The notes under the pieces were generated by a model. The model searched no databases, was not told where the DNA came from, and saw only the letters and a list, made by a program, of their open reading frames with translations. This document shows, one piece after another, positions 16,344 to 23,948 of a stretch of DNA of 26,372 nucleotides; positions within the stretch are counted from its first letter, which is position 1; each line of letters begins with the position of its first letter. The DNA comes from Gudongella sp034004165. Lineage in GTDB: Bacteria > Bacillota > Clostridia > Tissierellales > Tissierellaceae. The translations under genes and the position numbers were made by a program. The stretch covers positions 1 through 26,372 of the forward strand of contig JAVEXI010000026.1 in the NCBI GenBank assembly GCA_034004165.1. The letters are read 5' to 3'.

Positions 16344-17816
16344 ATGATTTATATTGTTAACAAATCAAAATCCATCAGTTATCTTGAAATCTTTGAGCTA
16401 TGCAGTGCTTTTTTGCCAGAAGAAAAATTTCATGAAAGTTTAGATGAAAATGTACCAAACGCTATTATTATAGAAGAAGAGAATGGAGAGTTTATTGCAA
16501 CTTTAAAATCTGCCGATGGAAGCATCGTAAGCTGTAGTGAAAGAGCAATAGATACTGGTGAAGCTTTATCAAAAGCTTCACTTTTCAGATTAACGACAAA
16601 AAAGAGCATATATTGTTTAATGCACAAGATAACAGGAAAAATTTTGCCTTGGGGCGTTCTGACAGGGATGCGACCAATAAAATTGGTGTCGTCTTATATC
16701 AATAAAGGCATTCTTAATGAAGAAGTTTTTAATTTGTTAAAGAATCTTTACCTTATTAGTGATGAGAAAGCGATGCAAGCTCTTAATATTGCCATGACAC
16801 AATCCCCTTTTCTAGAGTCATTTAAAAGAAATACTTATAGTTTATATTTGAGTATTCCATTCTGTCCAACGAGATGTTCATACTGTTCTTTTCCTTCCTT
16901 ATCTTATAATACTTATAGAGATAACATCAAAGAGTATGTAGATAAACTGTTGTTTGAGTTGGAAAATATTAAAATTTCCTTAAGTAATTGGAATTTAAGT
17001 TCTATTTATATTGGAGGAGGAACTCCAACAACTCTACCGAAAAATGAAATGGTGAGAATATTAAACTTTATCCACAAGTATTTTGGAAGTATTTCAGAGC
17101 TAACAGTAGAAGCTGGAAGACCTGATACTTTAGATGCTGAGTATTTATTGCTATTAAAAGAGAATGGCGTCAACAGGATCAGTATAAATCCTCAAACAAT
17201 GAATGATGAGACTTTAAGACAGGTGGGGCGAAACCACACTGCAAGAGATATCATTGATATTTTTGAAAAAGCTCGGATAGCTGAAATACAGTCTATTAAT
17301 ATGGATTTGATAGCTGGATTGCCTGGAGAAGGTACAAAAGAGATGAATCATACACTAAAAGTACTACGAGAGCTAGACCCTGACAATCTCACTGTCCATA
17401 CGCTATCTATTAAGAGAGGGTCAAATCTAAAAATCAACGCTGAAAACCTTTCCGAAAACTCAGAAGATATCAACTCCATGTTGAGCTTAGCAGAAAAATT
17501 TGCTGTTGGCTCTGGGTTAAAGCCATATTATCTTTATAGACAGAAACACATTATGGGGAATCATGAAAATATTGGATACAGTAGACCAGGCATGGAATGC
17601 ATCTATAATATAGCGATTATGGAAGAAAAGCAGACAATCATAGGTATTGGTATGGGGGCTGCGAGTAAATTCTATAATAAGTATTTAGACAGTCATATCA
17701 GGTATGCAAATTTTAAGGATTTTAAGAATTATATGACCAGAATAGACGAGCAAATAGAACACAAAAGTGAATATCTTTTAGAAATAGAAAAATCATGGCC
17801 TTCTGTATTGACATAA
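16344..17816 (+). CDS. hemZ: Coproporphyrinogen dehydrogenase-like radical SAM protein HemZ
   Basis: HemZ is a HemN-related radical SAM protein annotated in Firmicutes as an oxygen-independent coproporphyrinogen III dehydrogenase. Its actual substrate in clostridia is uncertain. The 490 residues comprise an N-terminal domain of about 150 residues characteristic of HemZ (ending ILPWGVLTGMRPIKLV) and a radical SAM core with the cluster motif CPTRCSYC (C174, C178, C181). Also visible are IYIGGGTPTTL, TVEAGRPDT, NPQTMNDETLRQVGRNH and DLIAGLPGEG. The C-terminus contains the PYYLYRQKHIMGNHENIGY segment. The start is ATG 16344 after AGAGAG, 11 nt behind the hydrolase gene. The aspS promoter overlaps its last codons. 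Confidence 0.93.
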   Translation: MIYIVNKSKSISYLEIFELCSAFLPEEKFHESLDENVPNAIIIEEENGEFIATLKSADGSIVSCSERAIDTGEALSKASLFRLTTKKSIYCLMHKITGKILPWGVLTGMRPIKLVSSYINKGILNEEVFNLLKNLYLISDEKAMQALNIAMTQSPFLESFKRNTYSLYLSIPFCPTRCSYCSFPSLSYNTYRDNIKEYVDKLLFELENIKISLSNWNLSSIYIGGGTPTTLPKNEMVRILNFIHKYFGSISELTVEAGRPDTLDAEYLLLLKENGVNRISINPQTMNDETLRQVGRNHTARDIIDIFEKARIAEIQSINMDLIAGLPGEGTKEMNHTLKVLRELDPDNLTVHTLSIKRGSNLKINAENLSENSEDINSMLSLAEKFAVGSGLKPYYLYRQKHIMGNHENIGYSRPGMECIYNIAIMEEKQTIIGIGMGAASKFYNKYLDSHIRYANFKDFKNYMTRIDEQIEHKSEYLLEIEKSWPSVLT

Positions 17817-17836
17817 ATGCAGTTAATGGCTATAAT
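17808..17836 (+). promoter_or_regulatory. Consensus sigma-A promoter for the aspS T-box transcript
   Basis: TTGACA (17808-17813), a 17-nt spacer and TATAAT (17831-17836) match the housekeeping consensus in all twelve positions. The -35 box overlaps the end of hemZ. Transcription should begin near 17843, directly upstream of the T-box. Confidence 0.9.
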
Positions 17837-17842
17837 TAGATA

Positions 17843-18060
17843 AATTAAATACTAGGCTATGATGAAAAATAGTAATCGGATTACTTAATTTAAGAGAGTC
17901 GGTGGATGGTGAAAACCGATATTAAATTCTGGTGAAGACAATTCGGAGCCAGCGCAATTGCGCTCGTGAAATACGTTATTAGTTAAGTGAGGATTACCTA
18001 ATTAGGGTGGTACCGCGAGATAACCTCTCGTCCCTGAATATCAGAGATGAGAGGTTTTTA
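17843..18060 (+). promoter_or_regulatory. T-box leader for aspS, Asp specifier GAC
   Basis: AGGGTGGTACCGCGA (18004-18018) is the conserved T-box sequence, and the leader ends in a terminator hairpin. In the Stem I region the triplet GAC at 17937-17939 sits in GGTGAA-GAC-AATT, the expected specifier-loop context. GAC encodes aspartate, matching the downstream aspartyl-tRNA synthetase. Uncharged tRNA-Asp should promote antitermination. Helix boundaries are approximate. Confidence 0.93.
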
Positions 18061-18066
18061 TTTTTT
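18022..18066 (+). terminator. T-box-controlled terminator before aspS
   Basis: AACCTCTCGTCCCTGA (18022-18037) pairs with TCAGAGATGAGAGGTT (18041-18056) around ATA with one mismatch and one G-U pair, and it is followed by an interrupted U-rich run to 18066. It is the OFF structure of the aspS T-box. Confidence 0.9.
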
Positions 18067-18081
18067 AAGGAGGTTGTGACC

Positions 18082-19866
18082 ATGGGAGAAAGTATGGGAA
18101 ATCTTAGAAGAACACACATGTGCGGTGAATTGAGAATTGAAGATGTAGGAACAGAGATAACCCTGATGGGCTGGGTTCAAAGAGAAAGAGATCTCGGTGG
18201 ATTGATATTTATTGATCTTAGGGATACTACTGGAATTGTACAGGTAGTTGTAGATGACTCAGTACCAACAGATATTTTAGAAAAAAGCTCGGCTATTCGT
18301 GCCGAATATGTTATAGCTGTAAAAGGAAAAGTAAGAGAGAGACAGTCAAAGAATCCTAATATTCCAACAGGGGAAATAGAGGTTATTGTCAGTGAATTAA
18401 AAATCCTAGATGAGGCAGACACTCCACCTATTTATATCAAAGATGACGACAATGTTAGCGAAACAATGAGATTGAAGTACAGATATCTCGATTTGAGAAA
18501 ACCCTCTATGCAAAACAACTTGAAAGTGAGGGCTAAGGTTGCCAAAGTAGTTAGAGATTTTTTCTATGAGCATAGCTTTGTCGAAGTAGAAACTCCTGTT
18601 TTAACAAAACCTACTCCAGAAGGAGCTAGAGATTATTTAGTACCCAGCAGGGTAAATCCTGGACAATTTTATGCGCTTCCTCAGTCTCCACAGCTGTTAA
18701 AACAGCTTTTAATGGTGTCTGGCATGGATAGGTATTATCAGATTGTAAAATGCTTCAGAGACGAAGATCTGCGTGCAAATCGTCAGCCAGAATTTACTCA
18801 AATTGACGTAGAAATGAGTTTTGTAGATGTTGATGACGTACTCGAAATGAATGAAAAGCTTGTAAAAAAATTATTTAAAGAAATTTTGGATAAAGATATT
18901 GAAACTCCTATAAAGAGAATGACATATGATGAGGCAATGAACAGATTTGGTGTGGACAAACCTGATTTAAGATTTGGGTTTGAACTGACAGATATCTCAG
19001 ATATTGTCAAGGATTCTGGATTCAAGGTCTTTAGTGGTGCCATTCAGTCAGGTGGAATGGTAAAAGGTATTAATATAAATGGGCATTCAGACAGTTTCTC
19101 AAGAAAAGATATAAGCTCACTTGAAGAATTTGTAAAAACTTATGGGGCAAAAGGCCTTGCGTGGATCAAACTTTCAAAAGATGGAATAACTTCTCCTATA
19201 GCAAAATTTGTCTCAGAAGAAGAGTTGTCAGCAATAATTGATAGGCTTGGAGCTAAAGAAGGAGATTTAATTCTAATTGTTGCAGATAGTTTCTCAGTCG
19301 TTTCTGACAGTCTTGGAAACCTTAGAAACGAAGTTGCAAAAAAGTTGAATATAATAGATAACAACAAATACGAAATTCTCTGGATTACAGATTTTCCTCT
19401 GCTTGAATTCGACGAAGAATCTGGTCGCTACGTAGCTAAACACCATCCGTTCACTCATCCCGCAGATGAAGATATAGATATGTTGGAGACTTCACCAGAA
19501 AAAGTGCGAGCAAAGGCATATGACTTGGTAATAAACGGTGATGAGATGGGAGGAGGCAGCATAAGAATAAACAACTCTCAATTACAAAACAGAATGTTTA
19601 AAGCTCTAGGTCTTTCAGAGACCGAAATTAAAGATAAATTTGGCTTCCTGCTTGAAGCATTTAGATACGGTACACCACCTCACGGAGGAATTGCATATGG
19701 TCTGGACAGGTTGCTAATGTTATTTACTGGTGCTTCCAACATTAGAGACGTAATTGCTTTTCCAAAAACACAATCTGCAACTTGTCTGATGACAGGAGCC
19801 CCTACTATGGTTTCTCAAGATCAGTTGTCAGAAATACATGTTAGAGTTGAAGCTGACAATGAGTAA
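18082..19866 (+). CDS. aspS: Aspartate-tRNA ligase
   Basis: AspRS charges tRNA-Asp. The protein has the OB-fold anticodon-binding domain (GWVQRERDLGGLIFIDLRD, about 26-44). The class II catalytic core follows, with motif 2 region YYQIVKCFRDEDLRANRQPEFTQ (landmark) and motif 3 GIAYGLDRLLMLF near the C-terminus. The bacterial-type GAD insertion lies between them. The start is ATG 18082, 8 nt after a perfect AAGGAGG. The longer frame reaching back to 18007 would translate the terminator hairpin and is rejected. This gives 594 residues, typical for bacteria. Whether it also charges tRNA-Asn cannot be told from sequence alone; asnA in the window provides free asparagine. tcdA overlaps its end by 8 nt. 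hisS, often next door in clostridia, is absent. Confidence 0.97.
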   Translation: MGESMGNLRRTHMCGELRIEDVGTEITLMGWVQRERDLGGLIFIDLRDTTGIVQVVVDDSVPTDILEKSSAIRAEYVIAVKGKVRERQSKNPNIPTGEIEVIVSELKILDEADTPPIYIKDDDNVSETMRLKYRYLDLRKPSMQNNLKVRAKVAKVVRDFFYEHSFVEVETPVLTKPTPEGARDYLVPSRVNPGQFYALPQSPQLLKQLLMVSGMDRYYQIVKCFRDEDLRANRQPEFTQIDVEMSFVDVDDVLEMNEKLVKKLFKEILDKDIETPIKRMTYDEAMNRFGVDKPDLRFGFELTDISDIVKDSGFKVFSGAIQSGGMVKGININGHSDSFSRKDISSLEEFVKTYGAKGLAWIKLSKDGITSPIAKFVSEEELSAIIDRLGAKEGDLILIVADSFSVVSDSLGNLRNEVAKKLNIIDNNKYEILWITDFPLLEFDEESGRYVAKHHPFTHPADEDIDMLETSPEKVRAKAYDLVINGDEMGGGSIRINNSQLQNRMFKALGLSETEIKDKFGFLLEAFRYGTPPHGGIAYGLDRLLMLFTGASNIRDVIAFPKTQSATCLMTGAPTMVSQDQLSEIHVRVEADNE

Positions 19867-20575
19867 TTATTTTGAAAGATCGTATCAACTGTTAGGTGAA
19901 GATGGGATAAAGAAATTATCGGAAAGCAAAATTGCTATTTTTGGCATTGGCGGAGTAGGCTCTTTTGCAGCCGAAGCTCTAGCAAGGTCAGGTGTTGGGA
20001 GTCTAGTTTTTATTGATTATGATGTAATTGACACAACTAATGTCAACAGACAGCTTCATGCAACCTCAAAGACAGTAGGGCTCAAGAAAACTGAAGTAAT
20101 GAGAACAAGGGTTCTGGAGATAAACCCAGATATTCAAGTTGAGGTATTAAATGAATGTTATGGAGAAGATACAAGAGAAAACTTATTAAATATTTCGTAT
20201 GACTATGTTATTGACGCCATAGATATGATATCATCAAAGGTGGATTTGATTACCAGTACTATTAGCATGGGTATACCTATAATAAGTTCTATGGGAGCAG
20301 GTAACAAACTGGATCCTACAGCTTTTAGAGTCAAGGATATATACGATACCAGGGTATGTCCACTGGCTAGGGTAATGAGACATGAGCTAAGAAAAAGAGG
20401 CATAGAAGAGTTGAAGGTTGTATACTCTGAAGAGCCGCCAATCTCTGTTAACTTAGGGGATAATTTGAGGCGAAAAGCCATTCCAGGTAGTGTTTCATTT
20501 GTACCTTCTGTTGCTGGTCTTATACTGGCAGGAGAGGTAATTAAAGATATAGCAATAAGGAAGGAGTATTTATAG
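19859..20575 (+). CDS. tcdA: tRNA threonylcarbamoyladenosine dehydratase TcdA
   Basis: TcdA (also YgdL/CsdL), an E1-like ThiF/MoeB-fold enzyme, cyclises N6-threonylcarbamoyladenosine-37 of tRNA using ATP. The ATP-binding GIGGVGSFAAEALARSG motif is at about 29-45. VFIDYDVIDTTNVNRQL carries the conserved Asp and Asn-Arg-Gln, and DYVIDAIDMISSK follows. MSNYFERSYQLLGEDGIKKL is a typical TcdA N-terminus, so ATG 19859 is chosen over ATG 19838. It overlaps the end of aspS by 8 nt, which suggests translational coupling, and no strong ribosome binding site is visible. The length is 238 residues. The next gene starts immediately after its stop codon. Confidence 0.94.
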   Translation: MSNYFERSYQLLGEDGIKKLSESKIAIFGIGGVGSFAAEALARSGVGSLVFIDYDVIDTTNVNRQLHATSKTVGLKKTEVMRTRVLEINPDIQVEVLNECYGEDTRENLLNISYDYVIDAIDMISSKVDLITSTISMGIPIISSMGAGNKLDPTAFRVKDIYDTRVCPLARVMRHELRKRGIEELKVVYSEEPPISVNLGDNLRRKAIPGSVSFVPSVAGLILAGEVIKDIAIRKEYL

Positions 20576-20998
20576 ATGGATCAAATAGGTTTTGTAACTG
20601 GATTTGTTGGAGAGAATAAAGTTAGGCTTGAAGTTAAGAGAGCTTCTGGGTGAGGCAGTTGTACTTCCTGCGCAAGTTCTTGCGAGGTTAAGCCGCATTA
20701 TTTGGTGTTAAAAAACAATATTGATGTAAAGCCAGGAGACTATGTTGAGCTTGAAGCTATTCAAAAGAGCATTATGAAGTATATTACTATTATATATATG
20801 ATACCTTTTGCTTTTCTAATATTAGGTATTGTTCTAGGAAGTCACTTATTTAGCCACCTGAATGGCTCAAGTAGAGATCTGTCCAGCTTTGGGATAGGGA
20901 TATTGTTTCTAGCTATTTCCTTTGTCATTATTAGAATCATTGACAGAAGGTTCGCTAAGAATGAAGAGAATGTCATTGTGATGACTAGAAAATTGTAG
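20576..20998 (+). CDS. RseC-family membrane redox protein, putative selenoprotein (UGA = Sec26)
   Basis: Read with TGA at 20651-20653 as selenocysteine, this is a 140-residue RseC/SoxR-reducing-system family protein. It has an N-terminal beta-rich part (GFVTGFVGENKVRLEVKRAS), a redox cluster U26-x2-C29-x2-C32-x3-C36, the PGDYVEL strand (53-59), two membrane helices (about 70-88 and 105-122) and a short basic tail. In E. coli RseC the matching site is a Cys of a C-x2-C-x5-C cluster (KASCSSC). AAGGAG at 20561-20566 is 9 nt before ATG 20576, which directly abuts the tcdA stop. Frame and family similarity continue unchanged across the TGA, and a SECIS-like hairpin follows. TGA ends at least four other genes here, so recoding would be local. 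Its partners are unknown; RseC-like proteins are tied to electron transfer to SoxR or Rnf-type complexes. Automated calling would give only the fragment from TTG 20702. Confidence 0.88.
20651..20694 (+). promoter_or_regulatory. Candidate bacterial SECIS element
   Basis: Directly after the in-frame UGA (20651-20653) the RNA can fold as CGCAA (20671-20675), loop GUUC (20676-20679) and UUGCG (20680-20684). The stem extends below a bulged G by CCU/AGG (20667-20669 with 20685-20687) and, past a UU bulge, by CUU/AAG (20664-20666 with 20690-20692). The loop begins with G and lies 22 nt after the UGA, which fits bacterial SECIS geometry for SelB binding. Folding was done by eye. Confidence 0.8.
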
Positions 20999-21010
20999 GA
21001 GGGATAAAAG

Positions 21011-21265
21011 TTGACTGATAAAGATTCTCTGGTTGTCAGACTGAGACGTGTAGAAGGACAGATAAAGGGTATACAAAAAATGGTAGAAGAAGACAAGTTC
21101 TGCGGAGATATCCTTATCCAGATTTCTGCGGCCCGAAGTGCTCTGAATAATGTTGGGGGTCTTATTCTGGAAAACTATATGAAACACTGTCTTGTAGATT
21201 CACCTGAAGGCGAAGGTAAAAATATGGATCAGCTGATTGAGATAATGCTTAAATATACAAAGTGA
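21011..21265 (+). CDS. CsoR/CstR-family sulfur- or metal-sensing repressor
   Basis: This 84-residue all-helical repressor belongs to the CsoR/RcnR/FrmR/CstR family (LRRVEGQIKGIQKMVEE and ISAARSALNNVGGLIL are typical). Sensing residues are C31 (KFCGDIL) and C60 (MKHCLV). The His that completes the copper site in CsoR is Tyr56 here (ENYMKHC), so classical Cu(I) binding looks unlikely. The Cys pair at 31 and 60 is the same arrangement as in the persulfide sensor CstR. Translation starts at TTG 21011, 7 nt after AGGAGGG. It follows the RseC-like gene by 12 nt, suggesting a redox or sulfur stress link, but no operator was identified. Confidence 0.85.
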   Translation: MTDKDSLVVRLRRVEGQIKGIQKMVEEDKFCGDILIQISAARSALNNVGGLILENYMKHCLVDSPEGEGKNMDQLIEIMLKYTK

Positions 21266-21308
21266 TATCTTGCCAGATAAATAATTGTGAAAGAGGAGGA
21301 ATTTATGT

Positions 21309-22538
21309 ATGGATTTTAGCAATTTAGCAAAGAGCGACCCAGAAATAATGGATGTCATTAATCGGGAAATTGATAGGCAGAACCGTCACATTGAATTAAT
21401 CGCCTCTGAAAATTTTGTAACTGAAGCAGTAATGGAAGCAATGGGAAGTCAGCTTACTAATAAGTACGCAGAGGGCCTGCCCCATAAGAGATACTATGGT
21501 GGTTGTGAGATTGTAGATATTGCTGAAGAGCTTGCTATAGAAAGACTTAAAAAATTATTTGGCGCTGATCATGCAAATGTACAGCCTCATTCAGGGGCAA
21601 ATGCTAATATAGCAGTTTACTTTGCTTTCTTAAAACCAGGAGATAAAGTTCTTGGGATGAATCTGTCGGAAGGCGGACACTTGACTCATGGGAGTCCAGT
21701 AAACATTTCTGGGACTTACTATAATTTTGTTGCTTATGGTGTTGATCCTGTAACAGAGAGGATTGACTACGATGTAGTAAGAGAAATTGCGTTAAGAGAA
21801 AAACCAAAGCTTATTATGGCTGGTGCAAGCGCATATCCAAGAGAAATAGATTTTTCGAAATTTAGAGAAATTGCTGATGAAGTTGGCGCATATCTTGTTG
21901 TAGATATGGCGCATATAGCTGGTCTTGTAGCTGCAGGGCTACATCAAAGTCCAATTCCTTATGCTGATGTAGTAACAACAACCACTCATAAGACTTTAAG
22001 AGGACCAAGGGGAGGAGCTATTCTTTGTAAGGCAGAGCATGCCAAAGCTATCGATAAAGCTGTATTCCCAGGAACTCAAGGAGGTCCTTTGATGCACGTT
22101 ATAGCAGCTAAAGCAGTTGCTTTTGGAGAAGCTTTAAACGGTGATTTCAAAGAGTATCAGTTACAGATAATTAAAAACACAAAAGCTTTAGCAGATGGAT
22201 TACTCGAAAGAGGCTACCGTTTAGTAAGTGGTGGTACAGACAATCACTTGATTTTGATTGATGTAAAAAAGAAAGGCTTGACAGGAAAAGAAGCAGAGGC
22301 TATGCTAGACGAGGTAGGCATTGCAACTAACAAAAATACCATACCAAATGAGACAGAAAGTCCATTTGTAACCAGTGGCATCAGAGTTGGTACTGCAGCA
22401 ATGACTACAAGAGGAATGAAGGAAGAGGAAATGAAAGAGATTGCAGATATGATGGACTTGGCACTTAAGGCTGACAGCGACAAAGAAGCCCTTAGGCAAC
22501 GAGTTAATGAACTCTGTGATAGATTTCCACTCTATTAA
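21309..22538 (+). CDS. glyA: Serine hydroxymethyltransferase
   Basis: GlyA is the PLP enzyme that converts serine and tetrahydrofolate to glycine and methylene-THF. The 409-residue protein has the family blocks RQNRHIELIASENFV, NKYAEGLPHKRYYGG, NVQPHSGANANIAVYFAFL, VVDMAHIAGLVAAG, the PLP-lysine motif TTTTHKTLRGPRGG (K228) and GTAAMTTRGM. GAGGAGGA at 21293-21300 lies 8 nt before ATG 21309. A strong terminator follows. It may be read from the aspS-tcdA-rseC-csoR transcript, since no promoter is evident in the 43-nt gap before it. In amino-acid-fermenting clostridia it links serine and glycine metabolism to one-carbon pools. Confidence 0.98.
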   Translation: MDFSNLAKSDPEIMDVINREIDRQNRHIELIASENFVTEAVMEAMGSQLTNKYAEGLPHKRYYGGCEIVDIAEELAIERLKKLFGADHANVQPHSGANANIAVYFAFLKPGDKVLGMNLSEGGHLTHGSPVNISGTYYNFVAYGVDPVTERIDYDVVREIALREKPKLIMAGASAYPREIDFSKFREIADEVGAYLVVDMAHIAGLVAAGLHQSPIPYADVVTTTTHKTLRGPRGGAILCKAEHAKAIDKAVFPGTQGGPLMHVIAAKAVAFGEALNGDFKEYQLQIIKNTKALADGLLERGYRLVSGGTDNHLILIDVKKKGLTGKEAEAMLDEVGIATNKNTIPNETESPFVTSGIRVGTAAMTTRGMKEEEMKEIADMMDLALKADSDKEALRQRVNELCDRFPLY

Positions 22539-22550
22539 GTTAAGAGATAA

Positions 22551-22582
22551 AGCCTACAGGATTCTGTAGGCTCAATTTTTTT
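22551..22582 (+). terminator. Intrinsic terminator after glyA
   Basis: AGCCTACAG (22551-22559) and CTGTAGGCT (22564-22572) make a perfect 9-bp stem with a GATT loop, followed by CAA and seven T residues. It ends the aspS-glyA group and precedes the DUF512-der-plsY-gpsA group. Confidence 0.93.
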
Positions 22583-22601
22583 AGGGGTTGTGTACATTTA
22601 A

Positions 22602-23948
22602 ATGGAAATAACAAACATTAAAGAATCAAGGAATTTAATTGAAGATATTGTAAATAATAGTATAGCTGATGAAATTGGCATTGAGCCTGGAGATATCTTG
22701 GTCAGTATAAACGGTACTCAGGTAAAAGATGTTATTGATTACAAATACCTTATTGCCGATGAATATGTGCTTTTAGTTATTGAGAAAAAAGACGGTGAGC
22801 TCTGGGAAATAGAAGTAGAAAAGGATTATAGTGAAGATATTGGTATTATCTTTACTAATCCTCTAATCGATAGAGCGAAAACTTGCCAGAATAAGTGCAT
22901 GTTTTGCTTTATTGACCAGCTTCCTCCAAACATGAGAGATTCTCTATATTTTAAGGATGACGATTCGAGGCTTTCTTTTTTGCAGGGAAACTTTATTACA
23001 TTAACGAACATGAAAGAAGACGACATACAGAGAATAATCGAATATAAACTGAGTCCCGTAAATATTTCTGTCCATACTACAAATCCTGATCTTAGAATTA
23101 GAATGCTTAGGAATAAAAGAGCAGGAAATATTTACGAAACACTTAAACGATTTCACGAGGCTGGCATTGAAATGAATTGTCAGATAGTGCTTGTGCCTGG
23201 TGTCAACGATGGAGATGAGCTAAACAATACGATAAACGACTTGTATTCGTTGTATCCATCTGTAAACTCTGTAGCGGTGGTTCCTGTTGGGATCACAAAA
23301 TATCGTCATGGTCTTGATGAATTAGATATCTTCAATGAAGAAACAGCAAATATATTAATTGACCAGATAGAGGAAATGCAAAAGGAATATCTGGCCGACA
23401 AAGAGACTAGATTTGTCTTTGCCTCTGATGAATTTTTCTGTGTTGCTAAGAGAGTATTACCTGAATTTGATGATTATGAAGGTTTTCCTCAGTATGAAAA
23501 CGGAGTAGGGCTAATGAAGTCTTTTTCACAAGAGTTTCATGAAGCGCTGGCTGAGAAAGAGCACTTTGATTCTAAAATAGATAAAAACATATTAATAGCA
23601 ACAGGTAAGCTGGCTAATAGCTTTCTTGTGGAGTTATTGCAGGAAGCTGGCAATAAAATATCTGGAGTAAAGTTTGAAGTGAGGACCATAAAAAACTTCT
23701 TCTTTGGCGAAACTATTACTGTTTCGGGGCTTGTGACAGGTGGAGATTTAGTTGAGCAGATACCTGATTACCTAAATTACGATTCGATTTACATTCCACA
23801 ATCTATGATGAAAAGAGATGAAGATATATTTTTGGATAATATGACATATGTCGAAGCAAACCATAAACTTGAGGGAAGGTTAAAACTTTCTCCAGTGGAT
23901 GGAACGAAATTTATTGACCTTATTTTCAGGGAGGTGATGGGTAGATGA
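22602..23948 (+). CDS. PDZ-radical SAM-DUF512 protein
   Basis: This 448-residue protein belongs to the DUF512 family found in clostridia and cyanobacteria, usually beside der. It has three parts. An N-terminal PDZ-like domain (about 1-70, IADEIGIEPGDILVSINGTQV) comes first. A radical SAM-like core follows, with the iron-sulfur motif CQNKCMFC (C95, C99, C102) and then FIDQLPPNMRDSLYFKDDDSRLSF (landmark) and ISVHTTNPDLR. The C-terminal DUF512 region includes FVFASDEFF and TGKLANSFL. The reaction is unknown. ATG 22602 has only a distant AGGGG, so translation initiation may be weak. Its stop overlaps the der start by 4 nt (ATGA), implying translational coupling with this ribosome-assembly GTPase and suggesting, as inference only, a ribosome- or tRNA-related role. 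Confidence 0.9.
   Translation: MEITNIKESRNLIEDIVNNSIADEIGIEPGDILVSINGTQVKDVIDYKYLIADEYVLLVIEKKDGELWEIEVEKDYSEDIGIIFTNPLIDRAKTCQNKCMFCFIDQLPPNMRDSLYFKDDDSRLSFLQGNFITLTNMKEDDIQRIIEYKLSPVNISVHTTNPDLRIRMLRNKRAGNIYETLKRFHEAGIEMNCQIVLVPGVNDGDELNNTINDLYSLYPSVNSVAVVPVGITKYRHGLDELDIFNEETANILIDQIEEMQKEYLADKETRFVFASDEFFCVAKRVLPEFDDYEGFPQYENGVGLMKSFSQEFHEALAEKEHFDSKIDKNILIATGKLANSFLVELLQEAGNKISGVKFEVRTIKNFFFGETITVSGLVTGGDLVEQIPDYLNYDSIYIPQSMMKRDEDIFLDNMTYVEANHKLEGRLKLSPVDGTKFIDLIFREVMGR

Noticed and set aside
18007..18081. N-terminal extension of aspS back to 18007
   Set aside because: It would translate the T-box and terminator. A perfect AAGGAGG precedes ATG 18082, and the family N-terminus begins shortly after.
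19838..19858. tcdA start at ATG 19838
   Set aside because: It adds seven residues not typical of TcdA and has no better ribosome binding site. MSNYFERSYQLLG at 19859 matches the family start.
20702..20998. A 98-residue ORF starting at TTG 20702
   Set aside because: It has no ribosome binding site at proper spacing and lacks the Cys cluster. Upstream codons from ATG 20576 continue the same protein through an in-frame TGA with family-like sequence.
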